Of a stretch of DNA of 64,000 bases, positions 29,630 to 38,849 are shown piece after piece; positions within the stretch are counted from its first letter, which is position 1; each line of letters begins with the position of its first letter. The translations under genes were made by a program, and so were the position numbers. The DNA comes from Emiliania huxleyi CCMP1516 (lineage: Eukaryota; Haptophyta; Isochrysidales; Noelaerhabdaceae): NCBI RefSeq assembly GCF_000372725.1, contig NW_005202428.1:1906859-1970858 (forward strand), written 5' to 3'. Below the pieces are notes generated by a model. That model was not told where the DNA came from. It searched no databases and saw only the letters and a program-made list of their open reading frames with translations.

Positions 29630-30289
29630 CTACTCGATTGTGACGTAGGCAACACCGTGCCCCGGAGTGCCACTCACGTCAATCGCCTTTGCCTTTGAGC
29701 GGCCAGTGGCGACCGTCTTGCCGGCGGCGGTGAGGATGTCTGCTCGGACAAACAGGTCCTCGCGCTCCCACATGAAGTCGTTCACGCCCTGCGTCGTCGT
29801 GGGAGAGTAGGAGCAGTGACGAGGCGGAGCGGTGTGGGCCCGTCGAGGGCTCGGTGGGCACGGCATGGCGGGAGTGGTGGGGATGCGCAGGTGAGGGCGG
29901 CCTCGCGCCTCGCGCAGACTTGAGCGCTCGACAGCAAACGCAAGCGGCCACGCGGCGCCGTCCTGCAGCGGCACTGTCGCCGTGGCGAGCGGCCCGTTGG
30001 TGTTGCGCCCGACGACGCGGAGCGTCACCACCGCCGACCCGCCGCTCGGGACCGGCAGCGGCGCCGACGCCTGCAGCACGCCGTGCATCACGTCGCCCGA
30101 CGCAGAGACGGTCGGTGAGTTGATCTCGCCGGCGGCCGATGCCGCAGCCGCGGGCGAGAGTACGAGGCCGGCGAGTGCGGCTCGTCGAGAAAGCGGCGGC
30201 TGCGGCGTGCCGACTCGGCTGGCCGGCGGGGCGCGCGGCGACGGAAGGCTTAGCGTGGCGAGCGCGGCAAGCGTGGCGAGACCGCACAT
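29630..30289 (-). CDS. Putative thylakoid-lumen protein, 179 aa
   Basis: Exons 29909-30289 and 29630-29788, with a GC donor. A hydrophobic leader and Ser/Pro-rich stretch are followed by SRRAALAGLVLSPAAAASAAG, a twin-Arg-type lumen signal. With the first hydrophobic segment this makes the three-part leader expected for plastids of secondary origin. The mature part is beta-rich: LPVPSGGSAVVTLRVVGRN, GPLATATVPLQDGAAWPLAF, then DLFVRADILTAAGKTVATG. This resembles the small Ig-like domain at the end of cytochrome c maturation CcmH/CycH proteins, but the match is weak. Function unknown. Confidence 0.65.
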   Translation of the reverse strand: MCGLATLAALATLSLPSPRAPPASRVGTPQPPLSRRAALAGLVLSPAAAASAAGEINSPTVSASGDVMHGVLQASAPLPVPSGGSAVVTLRVVGRNTNGPLATATVPLQDGAAWPLAFAVERSSLREARGRPHLRIPTTPAMPCPPSPRRAHTAPPRHCSYSPTTTQGVNDFMWEREDLFVRADILTAAGKTVATGRSKAKAIDVSGTPGHGVAYVTIE

Positions 30290-30479
30290 GCGTAAATTTT
30301 TGCGTACCCGTAGGTATGCACAGATTGCAATGCCAACAAGGAGAAAAACGCTGCCGGCTGTTTTTATTTTTTCTTTCTTCGCTTTTTAAGAAAGAAAGAA
30401 AACAAGGCCCGTTGGACTCGCCTCCGTCTGGCTGCGAGGCCGAGGAGCCATCACTCAAAGCTCTGATCTTGAAACAGGA

Positions 30480-32460
30480 ATGGCCGATGGCACGGAAGAG
30501 GTGTACAAGAATGGCGCCGGCGCCTTCATCAGAGAGTGCCTGCTCCAGGACCCTCCCATGCGAGCCGCCGCGTCGGTCGCCGTCGTTGCGGCCGTCATCA
30601 CAGTCGCCATCAGCTCGGCGCACCTCTCGTCGCTGCGGCGGATGCCGATCTCGGCGCGGCAGCAGCTGTACCTGACCATCGCGTGGATGCCCATCGTCTT
30701 TGGCGTCTCCGCCTGCGTCTCCCTCTTCGGGCCGCGCTCGTCTGTGATGTGGTGGCTGCTACGCTCGCAGTATGAGGCCATCGCACTCTCCACGTTTGGG
30801 ACGCTGCTCTTCTTGCTGCTGGTCGTTACCGCCGCGCCCAACGCTTCCGCCGCGCCCCCCGCCTTCGTCGGCACCTCGATCATCCAGCTGCTCGCCTCGG
30901 AGGTCCCTGACCTCCTCTCCTCTCCCTGCTCCCACCTCTTCTCTCCGATGCCCGCCCACATTCCACCTCGCCTCACCTCTCCTCTCCCCTCTGGGACAGG
31001 GCGCGCAAAAGCACTTCGCGACCCCGCCGCTCTGCTGCCTCTGCACCCCTTGCTGGCCAGTCTTCCACCTCGGCGCGCGCCACCTGCTTGCCGTCTACTA
31101 CCTGCTGCAGCAGTTCGTCCTCCTCACGCCCGCGCTCGCAGTCGTGAGCATGTGGGCGGCCATCGCCCTCCAACCCACGACGGCGCACTCCGTCTGCGCC
31201 GCCTGCCTCCTCCTCAAGAAGGCCTCCACTTTTCTCGCGCTGTGGGGCCTCTTCGCGTTGTACAAGGCGAAGCACCGCGACCCTTGCCCCTTCCTCCCGC
31301 CCCCGCCCCCCCCCCCTCCCCCTCCCGGGGCCAGGCGGTCCTCATCCTCGAGCTGCTCCAGGAGCACATCATCGCTCACCTCGTCCTCCACGCCGAGGAC
31401 CACGCCCAGGTCAACTCTCCCCAACTCTCCCCACCTCTCCCCCCCTCTCCCCACCTCTCCCCACCTCTCCCCACCTCTCCCCACCTCTCCCCTGGCGAGG
31501 ACCACGCCCAGTGTCTCACTCAGCGAGACGCTGCAGTTGAGGCTCTCAGCGGCGCACCCGCAGGCCGGCGAGCTCGAGGACGACTACTCCCGCCTCCCGC
31601 CCTCGCCGCCCGCGCTGGACGCCCGCGCCGTCAGCATGCTCGACGAGTTCAACTCGCTCCTGCCGCCCATCTCGCAGCAGGAGCACGAGGCGCGCAGTCC
31701 AGCGCCGACCCCCCCCCCCCCCCCTGACCCCTGCTGGGCCGCGGGCAGGGCCGCTCACCCAGCTGCTGCCACCTCAGGGCGCATGCCTGCACGGCCACCA
31801 GCTGGTCAGCTTCTGGGGCTGCTGGGCGCTCACCGTCGAGTGCATCGCGATGGCGCTCCTCATACGCAAGGGTGCACCGCACCACACGCCCGCGACCCGT
31901 GGGACATGTCCCGGACGTGTCATGGAGACGTCCTGCAGGCCTTCCCGCCACACGAGCTCGAGACCAAGTTCGCCGCCGAGCAACAGGGGTGCATCGCTTC
32001 GCCCACCCCTCTCGCCCTTTTCGCCCCTCGCCCTCGCCCTCACCACCACCACCCCAACTTCCCCGTGGCCGCCACCCTCGCCGCCGCCACCGTCGCCATC
32101 TCCCTCGCCACCNNNNNNNNNNNNNNNNNNNNNNNNNNNNNNNNNNNNNNNNNNNNNNNNNNNNNNNNNNNNNNNNNNNNNNNNNNNNNNNNNNNNNNNN
32201 NNNNNNNNNNNNNNNNNNNNCTCCCCCCCTTCCTGCCCTTCCGCCGCCTCCGGCCGGCACTGCACACTAGTCACTGCACCGGGACCGAGCCGCCGACCCG
32301 CACTCGCTGCCTGGCAGGCCACCGGCTGGCGGGGCGTCGCACTGGGCCGCAGCGACTCGGCGACGTCGCACCGGCCAGCAGGCTCGGCTGGCTGCAGCCC
32401 CAGTAACACACACCAAACCTCGGGATGCGACATGCGTCCGTGACACCGCCCCACCGCCCC
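30480..32460 (+). CDS. TMEM184/OST-alpha-like membrane protein, interrupted by gap
   Basis: Exon 1 (30480-30902) has AHLSSLRRMPISARQQLYLT, WMPIVFGVSACVSLFGP and LRSQYEAIALSTFGTLLF, matching the DUF300 order (hydrophilic HL, PiYa..S..sL, YEa). Exon 2 starts at 31000 (KHFATPPLCCLCTP) and carries three more membrane segments. Further exon-like pieces lie near 31351-31412 (AVLILELLQEHIIAHLVLHA) and 31766-31870 (FWGCWALTVECIAMALL, the C-E-M-like block). An exon starting at 31939 follows. Introns hold a CTCTCCCCAC repeat. A run of 108 N at 32113-32220 falls in the 3' part, so the C-terminus is unresolved. Animal relatives include bile-acid carriers; substrate here is unknown. Confidence 0.75.
31412..31492 (+). 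repeat. 10-bp CTCTCCCCAC minisatellite
   Basis: A short array of CTCTCCCCAC-type units, in an intron of the TMEM184-like gene. Confidence 0.85.
32113..32220. other. Assembly gap (108 N)
   Basis: Unresolved bases. The flanks are low-complexity GC-rich sequence (CCGCCGCCACC on the left), a typical cause of a short-read gap. True length is not known. Confidence 0.99.
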
Positions 32461-33802
32461 GCCGGCGCAGGATACAGCCGCGCCTCGCGCGGCGGCTTGC
32501 GGGCTCTCGCATGATTCTGCTGCTTCGGGCCGATGTGCCGCCGTGAGCTCCGCTCCCTCGCGCGTATAGGAACCCCTGCTCTGTATGTACTGTGGATCTC
32601 CAGGGCCTTGCTGTCGGGGGCTAGGTTGGGGGCGCCTGGGCGAGGGCGAGGGCGAGGGTGGGACTGACGAACTATCCGCATGACCGCATGAGACACACCA
32701 GAGAAAATGCGCCAACAAAACTTCAAAGATTTTTTCCCCTGAGAAAAAAGAACATTCAACATATACACACAGTCGTAATCAGTATGACGGAAGAGCGGAG
32801 TTCTAAAAACAAAAACCGAAAAGAACAAGGAAAAGAAATCGAGGGGGGGCTGTGACCCAAAAGGGGTGCGTGTGTGTGGCAAACAACTAAGCCCAGCCAC
32901 CACCCGCCAGCGACGAAACAAAACAAAAGAACCGAGCGAAAAGAAATCGCTCGCGCAGTGGGGGGGGGGGGGGGTCGGAGCAGCGTGCTCACTCGTGTCC
33001 CGGCGTATGGGGTAGGCTGGAGAGGTGGACCGGACCTGCCGGCCGTGTTGTGTTCACGCTCAACTGCTGGGATTTCCGACTTGGCGCAAAGAATTTTTTG
33101 GCGCAGGCGCTGGCGAGGTACTCCCACGCCTCTCCGGGTTTTTGTCTGGCCGAGTCAACCCGAGACTGCGTCAGCTGTTCCCACAGCAGGCTGGAAGTAC
33201 CTCGCCAGGGAAGGCGCTGTTTGGCAGGTGGTGCAACAGGTGCGGACAGCTGCGGACAACAGGTGCGGACAACCGCTCGTTCTCCACGTACGAGCGCCGA
33301 GGAGCAGCCAAACGTCACCGGCGCTCCCACGCCACCCCACCCGTTCGTGCCGGAAGCAGCGGGGCTGATGCCGCGTCCATCCTGACGGAGGTGGCGGCCA
33401 TCTCGGACGTTCAAGCGGCGCCAGCCAGCGGCTCGGCCGCGCATCCTTCACACACGCCGCCACGACCAACCTGAGCGGGCCCGGTGTCGAGCCATGGTGC
33501 GAGCTGCATGTGAGGGGCGGCTGTGGCCACAGCAGGTCCACCAGACGGACCTCAAAGCTTGCCGTCGGCGTGCTGTCGTGGCGAGAGCGCGAGATCGCTG
33601 CAGAGGAGCCAAGTGCAGTGACGAGCCAGAGGCTACCTGGGTCACCAAGTGGTGGACCCTGCCCATTCTGAGCAGGGCTGTGCTTGGGTGGGGTTGTGCT
33701 TGAGCATGTGTGAAGTGGGAGTGCGTGCCTGCGGTGTCTGTGGGTGAAACAGGCGTGTGTGAGGCCGTAAGAGGCCTGGTATGAGCCAGAGTGGGCTTCA
33801 TC

Positions 33803-33893
33803 ACCCAAGATAAGGACGGTTTGGGACAGCTCAGGCTTGATACTGATGGGCCTGGGCCAGGAGAGCGACAGAGAAGGCGAGGTGGTGAGCTGG
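33803..33893 (+). repeat. Direct repeat R4, copy 1
   Basis: About 91 bp, ~92% identical to 34163-34252. It ends GACAGAGAAGGCGAGGTGGT followed by GAGCTGG. Confidence 0.85.
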
Positions 33894-34162
33894 GAAGCCG
33901 CTTTGTCGGCACCTGGACGTGTCGCGATGAACTGCCAAAAAGCACCTTTGGCGGCTATTGCTCAAAACCCTGGGAGAGATGGCCTACATAGTATTACTGC
34001 ATCCATGCGTCTGGTGCATGTGGGCTGTGGGTCGGGACATTTCACGGTCGGTGGCGCCGATATTGAGACCTCCGGAAAGCCCTCGCAATCGCTCGGCACG
34101 GGGCCACCGGGAGTGCTCTCGAGCCCTACACCGGAGCATCACGAGCCGGTGCGAGCTTGAAG

Positions 34163-34252
34163 ACCCGAGATAAGTGCGGTCTGGGACAGCTCAGGGTTGC
34201 TACTGATGGGCTAGGCCAGGAGAGCGACAGAGAAGGCGAGGTGGTGAGCTGG
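34163..34252 (+). repeat. Direct repeat R4, copy 2
   Basis: Partner of 33803-33893; the offset is 360 bp. The spacing is short for LTRs, and no terminal hallmarks were seen. Confidence 0.85.
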
Positions 34253-34439
34253 TAATCCATCGCAAGCGACCCGGAGCGCGCAACCGCGCATCTCGCCGCC
34301 GCGGGGCTCCGACTGGTTATCTAGACCTTCCTTCTTCCTCCCTGTTCCTTCCTTTCCCCTTCCCATCTCTTCCCGGCCTCCGGCCGGCGCCTGCGGCGCC
34401 GTTCTTTTTTTTTCCTTTTCTTGCACCACTGTAAAAAAA

Positions 34440-35213
34440 ATGCCATTTTTTGGAGCGCCGCCGCAGGTGCCCGGGGGCCGAGAGAGAGAGATGCCCTTCG
34501 AGCTCACGCCGACGCTCCGCGGTGCTGCGGGCCGTTACTGCGCCGCCTGCAGCGACGAGGACTCCGCGGCGCTCCGCCGGTACACGCGTCAGGACGCACG
34601 TGAGATCTCGCTCACCGACGTGCAGCTGCTCTCGCGGGCGCTCCGGCGGTTGCCGCGGCCAGAGGCGGGAGCGTCGGACGCGGCGGTGTGGGTGCACGAG
34701 CTGCTGCAGGGCGCCGCGCCCGTCCTCCCCGAGTTCAAGCGCGACCGCACGCCCCACCCTGAGCTCGAGCCGCGGCTGCAGCAGCTGCGCGCTGCGGCAG
34801 AGAATCGCGAGTACGCGGCGATGGTGAGCGACGTGTGCTGCGAGGAGGGCGACGGGCGCGACGCTGCCGAGATGAACACCTATCGCTCGCAGCTCGCGGT
34901 GGGCGCCAACTTGCTCGTCTCGATGGGCACGATGTTCGCGGTCGGCTACTGGGCGGGCGGCACCGAGGAGGAGCCGCACGGCCCGCGCGCGGCGATGTGC
35001 GGGCTGGCGTGCTGCATCGTGACGATGGTGGTCGAGATGACCCTCTTCGTCATCGGCGCCTCGAGAGTTGACGCCAAGCAGGACGAGCGCGCGAGGAAGG
35101 CGCGGAGAGGGCAGTCCGACCTGACCCGGCTGCGCGAGTTTTACCCGCGGGAGGTGGGCCCGTCCAAGCGCGGCACGTCGCAGTTCAGCCGCACCAGACT
35201 CAAGCAGTTCTGA
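34440..35213 (+). CDS. VMA12: V-ATPase assembly factor Vma12/TMEM199-like
   Basis: A single exon of 257 residues. The cytosolic N-half has the family pattern WVHELLQGAAPVLPEF, HPELEPRLQQLRAAAENREY and MVSDVCCE. Two membrane spans follow (GANLLVSMGTMFAVGYWAG and GLACCIVTMVVEMTLFVIGA), then a basic tail. Vma12 proteins sit in the ER membrane and help assemble the Vo sector of the vacuolar ATPase. Start could be 34440 or the in-frame Met at 34491, which better fits the usual N-terminus (MPFELTPTLRGA). Absence of introns is notable among intron-rich neighbours. Confidence 0.85.
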   Translation: MPFFGAPPQVPGGREREMPFELTPTLRGAAGRYCAACSDEDSAALRRYTRQDAREISLTDVQLLSRALRRLPRPEAGASDAAVWVHELLQGAAPVLPEFKRDRTPHPELEPRLQQLRAAAENREYAAMVSDVCCEEGDGRDAAEMNTYRSQLAVGANLLVSMGTMFAVGYWAGGTEEEPHGPRAAMCGLACCIVTMVVEMTLFVIGASRVDAKQDERARKARRGQSDLTRLREFYPREVGPSKRGTSQFSRTRLKQF

Positions 35214-35408
35214 CTGTCCGAGCCGGCTCGGCAGGGCGCGCGCTGGAGTGCGTGGTCCGGGGGGGTTGCGTTGCGCGCGCTGTTTACGTTTGCGGCGGTA
35301 CACGGTTGTCGGTTCGCGGGGCCCGGGGGGAGCGCGACACTAACGACTATGCATGTTCTGATTTAGGCTGTTTTTTAAATGATTTACTATCGTAATACGA
35401 TCCGTCTC

Positions 35409-35810
35409 TCACGGCATTGGCAGCCACCTCGCATAGAGCCACCTCCACCCGATCACCACGACCAGACTGCCCGAGACGAACTCCGCCTCCGCCTCGAGCG
35501 GAAGGCCCAGCGCTGCAAAGCCGCCGGCAGAGAGGAGGAACAAGCTCGACCCCAGCCACGCCGCGGCGAGTGGCACCAGCGCGTCTCGCTGCAGCGTCCT
35601 CGTGACTGTCGGACTGTAGCCATGCATTTGAGAAGTGATGGCCACCCACAGTCCAAGCTGCAGAAACGAGCTTTTAGTGGCTATAAGCATAGGCACTGAG
35701 ATTATGGTGCGCGCGGAGCGCGCTGGTGCTACTCGGACATACGCGCGGAGCGCGCTAGCTAGACACACGCGCGGAGCGCGCCGGCCTAGATACCGCGGAG
35801 CAGCAAGCAA
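35409..35810 (-). CDS. Small membrane protein, 133 aa
   Basis: A possible single-exon gene with two hydrophobic segments (ALVPLAAAWLGSSLFLLSA and FVSGSLVVVIGWRWLYA) and an N-terminal basic leader. The leader overlaps the GCGCGGAGCGCGC repeat region, so the true start may be the internal Met at MLIATKSSFLQLGLWVAI. Family not recognised. The 5' part could also be split by an intron. Confidence 0.45.
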   Translation of the reverse strand: MLAAPRYLGRRAPRVCLASALRAYVRVAPARSARTIISVPMLIATKSSFLQLGLWVAITSQMHGYSPTVTRTLQRDALVPLAAAWLGSSLFLLSAGGFAALGLPLEAEAEFVSGSLVVVIGWRWLYARWLPMP

Positions 35811-36345
35811 ATCAACGCAACCGTTCGAATGCCGCCGGTTGCCAAGGTGCGCCTGGATTGCTCAGCAGCACAAGGGATCCCACAAGCATCCACGGAGCCA
35901 GCGAGCGCCGAGCGACATTGAATTGACTGAGCCGGACCGGGACATGTCGGCGGGCAAACTTGTAAAATGGTTCCGATAGCCGAGGTAGCTCCGGCGGACG
36001 TGAGAGCACGGCCTGACGATCAAGCACGAGAGCGACGAACGGAGGCGCAGATAACTGGCGATGAACTCACTGCTGATACCTGCTGGAGCTGCGGAAGATG
36101 CAGTAGTACTGCCGCAGACAGAGCACCGCGCCGGAGCGCGCCGCTGGAAAGCACGCGCGGAGCGCGCCGCTGGAAAGCACGCGCGGAGCGCGCCGCTGGG
36201 TAGGCGCGGAGCGCTGCCATTTGAGACTGGGCCTGTGGGTGGGCCGAGTGGTTCCTAGCGTGTGAGTCAAACTCTAAATAGAGATCGCATCTAGCCCTCC
36301 ACAACCCTCAAAATTTTCTTCGGGGCGCGCTCCGCGCGCGGCGCT
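35710..36345. repeat. Dispersed GCGCGGAGCGCGC-type motif cluster
   Basis: The near-palindrome CGCGCGGAGCGCGC recurs about ten times in three groups (about 35710-35790, 36120-36210 and, inverted, 36325-36350). Spacers share CGCTGGAAAGCA. It could be a tandem repeat remnant or a hairpin-forming element. Confidence 0.7.
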
Positions 36346-36352
36346 CCGCGCC

Positions 36353-36712
36353 TCACTCCTTGAGCGTCATAGGCGCTGGCCCGCACATGTTCTGCAGCTT
36401 GGCCCACAGTGCTGCCAGGAGTAATCCCTGTGACTGGGCTGCCAGCACGGGCTGGCTCTGGGTGAAGAGCTCCGGCTGCGAAGTCGCGAGCGGTAGCAAA
36501 GCGGCATCGGTCGCGCCCTGCACAAGCCCGTAGCCTACGAGCACGCTGGCGTCGCCGGTGAGGACGAGAGAATCGACATCGTCCCAGTAGGAGAGGCGGA
36601 GAGGGTTGCCGCAGCGCGGCGGAGCAGCTCGAGGGCCACAAGAGACGTGCCGCGACGAGAACGACGCAGCAACTGGTAGGAGGATGTAGAACATGTGCCC
36701 CCGGGGGGGCAC
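36353..36712 (-). CDS. Hypothetical protein, 119 aa
   Basis: An open frame starting MPPRGHMFYILLPVAASFSS; a second start, MFYILLPV, would give a hydrophobic leader. The centre reads LTGDASVLVGYGLVQGATDA and the end LLLAALWAKLQNMCGPAPMT. A TATAAATA box on the same strand lies ~58 bp upstream of the first Met. I do not recognise the family, and a spliced continuation cannot be excluded. TATA plus an intact frame makes a real gene plausible. Confidence 0.5.
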   Translation of the reverse strand: MPPRGHMFYILLPVAASFSSRHVSCGPRAAPPRCGNPLRLSYWDDVDSLVLTGDASVLVGYGLVQGATDAALLPLATSQPELFTQSQPVLAAQSQGLLLAALWAKLQNMCGPAPMTLKE

Positions 36713-36769
36713 CGGGTCGCTCGCTCGCTTGGTGGTGTCGGAGGTTTGTCTGCGAAATACCTCCCCCGG

Positions 36770-36777
36770 TATTTATA
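36770..36777 (-). promoter_or_regulatory. TATA box
   Basis: TATAAATA on the minus strand inside the palindrome CCGGTA TTTA TACCGG (36766-36781). It lies ~58 bp before the Met of the 119-residue frame. A related string (AATAAAATACCGGGGGAGG) occurs on the plus strand near 44305, so this may instead be part of a repeat. Confidence 0.45.
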
Positions 36778-36781
36778 CCGG

Positions 36782-38060
36782 TAGGGACCACCCGCGCCGA
36801 ATCCCAGCCCAGGAGTGTTGAGCCGATTCCTCGCTGACGGCCGCGCCGTTCGACGCGCCGCGCCCGGAGGCGGCCCGATCGCTCGAGAGGGTCGACGCGG
36901 CACGCCCAGAGCCGCGCGGCGCGCTCGGCGACCCGCTCGTTGAGGCGTACGGCGCCGCCGCAATCGACAGAAAATGGCGACGACAGCGGGCACGCACGCG
37001 GGCCCCCAGGGCGGGCTCGCCCCGGCCGCGGGTAGCGGAGAGGAGACCCAGTCACCGGGCAGATCGACCGCCTCGAGCCGATCGCCGGCCGCGCCGTCGC
37101 CGCCGCCCAACCTTGCCGCTTCGCGCCCCAGTACGCCGCCGCAGTCCCGCCCGCCGCAGCAGCCCCGCCAGACGCCGAAGCTGCTCCAGCGTGGGTCCCG
37201 ACGGGGCGCCGGTGTCGCGCGGCAGGGCCACCCCCTCGCCTCCGACTCGCCGCCGTACGCCGCCGCCGGCCGTCACCCTCCTCTGGCACCCGCGCCTCCG
37301 CCCGCTGTGGCAGTTCAACAGATCCAGCCCAGCGTCCTCAACGTGTCGATTGGGGACTGCTCGTTCGTTCCGGCCGAGATACTAGGCGGTGCTGCCGTGC
37401 ACTGGCGCCAGCGAGCTCCATTCAAATCCCGCGCGCGCGATCGGCAGTCGAGTTACAACCCGCAGCTGTGCTGTGTGCGCGGCGCGCGCACTCGAAACGT
37501 GGTTCGGCGATCTCTCGGCGACCACTCGTCGACTCGCGCTCGGACGCGAGGTGTGCGCTCGCCTGCCTCCCCCGGGAAGGACACGGCCATTTTCAGCGAG
37601 ATCTGTGGAATCATCCTCACCACCCCCTGTCCTCACGCCACCCAACCCGTCCGGCTGCTGCCATACTGGGACGTGAGTGCAATATTTGTGCTGCCCTCGC
37701 CATCCGACGCGTGTGCTCCGCTCCCCGCAGGCGAGGATCGCCATCGCGCACCAACACGCTTCGTTCGGGAGGCGCGCGGCGCGACCCGCGTTGCGAGATC
37801 GTCGGCGGAGCCCGCGTGCTGGCCCTCTCCGGGACCGCCGCCGGGGCCCAGAGGGCGCAGATTCGGCCCACCAGGGTCCAAGAGGGCGGTTCTGACACCG
37901 CCAAGCGGTGCTTTCGTGTGGACCCCGCGAGCTCGCGTTCATCCCTTCAAAAATATTTATTCGCCCGCAGTTTGCCTCCAGTGCCTCTTTTTGGAGTTTA
38001 CGTTTCGGACTATGTCGCTGCCCTTGCTGGGGCTGCTTGCCGCCGCTGCCGCCGCCGCCG
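36782..38060. other. No supported gene; long chance frame
   Basis: The frame that later encodes the LINE protein is open from 36974, but residues before ~38850 are Arg/Ala/Pro-rich without domains and are not counted as coding. The minus strand also has open frames of the same quality. A block around 36792-36835 (minus) is echoed at 43258-43295 (AATCGGCTCAACACTCC). Confidence 0.4.
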
Positions 38061-38066
38061 CCGCGC

Positions 38067-38590
38067 CTGGCCGAGTAGTTGTAGTAAACCCCGTGCTAGC
38101 GGCGCGTGGAGTTCAGATGCTCTCACGACCGGGCTGCACGGGGAGCCGGAAGGCACACACGAACACTGACGCCGCAAAAGGGGCTTGGCCCGAACCGTGG
38201 GCTGGCCTGCCTGCCCGGCAAGGCCGAGATACCTGGCTACGAGTGGAGAACCTGACGATCCGGAGCGGCGCAGTCAGGCCCGCTGTGCCCGCTGTGCCCG
38301 CTGTGCCCGCTGTGCCCGCTGTGCCCGCTGTGCCCGCTGTGCCCGCTGTGCCCGCTGTGCCCGCTGTGCCCGCTGTGCCCGCTGTGCCCGCAGACAGGTG
38401 GTGCTCTGGGCCTGGCCGAGTGGTGGTCGTGGTACACCCCGTGCTAGCGGCGCGTGGAGTTCAGATGCTCGCACGACCGGGCTGCACGGGGAGCCGGAAG
38501 GCAACCACTGACGCCGCAAGAGGGGCTTGGCCTGAACCGTGGGTTGGCCTGCCTGCCGAGCACGGCCGAGATACCTGTCTAAGAGTCTCG
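38067..38590 (+). repeat. Two tandem ~175-bp units around a 9-bp minisatellite
   Basis: Unit 1 (about 38067-38244) and unit 2 (about 38408-38585) share CCGTGCTAGCGGCGCGTGGA, GACCGGGCTGCACGGGGAGC and GGCCGAGATACCTG blocks. Between them lie ~12 copies of CCCGCTGTG (about 38280-38393). The pair stands directly upstream of the LINE coding frame, like the 5' promoter monomers of some LINEs. Confidence 0.75.
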
Positions 38591-38849
38591 GCAAGGGATG
38601 TGCCCACGTGGTGGGGTTGCCCATGTATGGCGGCTGGCTGGGTGGACGAGTGCGCGTTTATGCCCGTGTATGCTCACTGGCTGGGGTTGGCCTTGGTCGC
38701 ATTGGTGATGGCCGTGGTGTGGGGAGCCGCTGGTGCACGGGGCGTGAGAGGATGGCCAGACCACGGGTGGCTCGCCTGGCGAGGCAGGCCGCCGGGCCTG
38801 ACCACGGGGAGGCTGGGGCAAACCGGCACCAACACTACCACTGACAGAG

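Larger units (their letters stand above)
32461..34439. other. No supported gene; short repeats
   Basis: Contains an imperfect inverted pair near 33110 and 33188 (CTGGCGAGGTACT / AGTACCTCGCCAG) and a direct repeat of ~91 bp (33803-33893 and 34163-34252). No conserved protein block was recognised on either strand. Confidence 0.4.

Noticed and set aside
33803..34252. LTR pair around a short element
   Set aside because: The copies are only ~92% identical, with no TG..CA ends, primer site, purine tract or flanking duplication.
36974..38849. N-terminal extension of the LINE protein from Met 36974
   Set aside because: It is compositionally random, includes a 9-bp minisatellite and tandem DNA units, and has no domain; kept only as an open flank.
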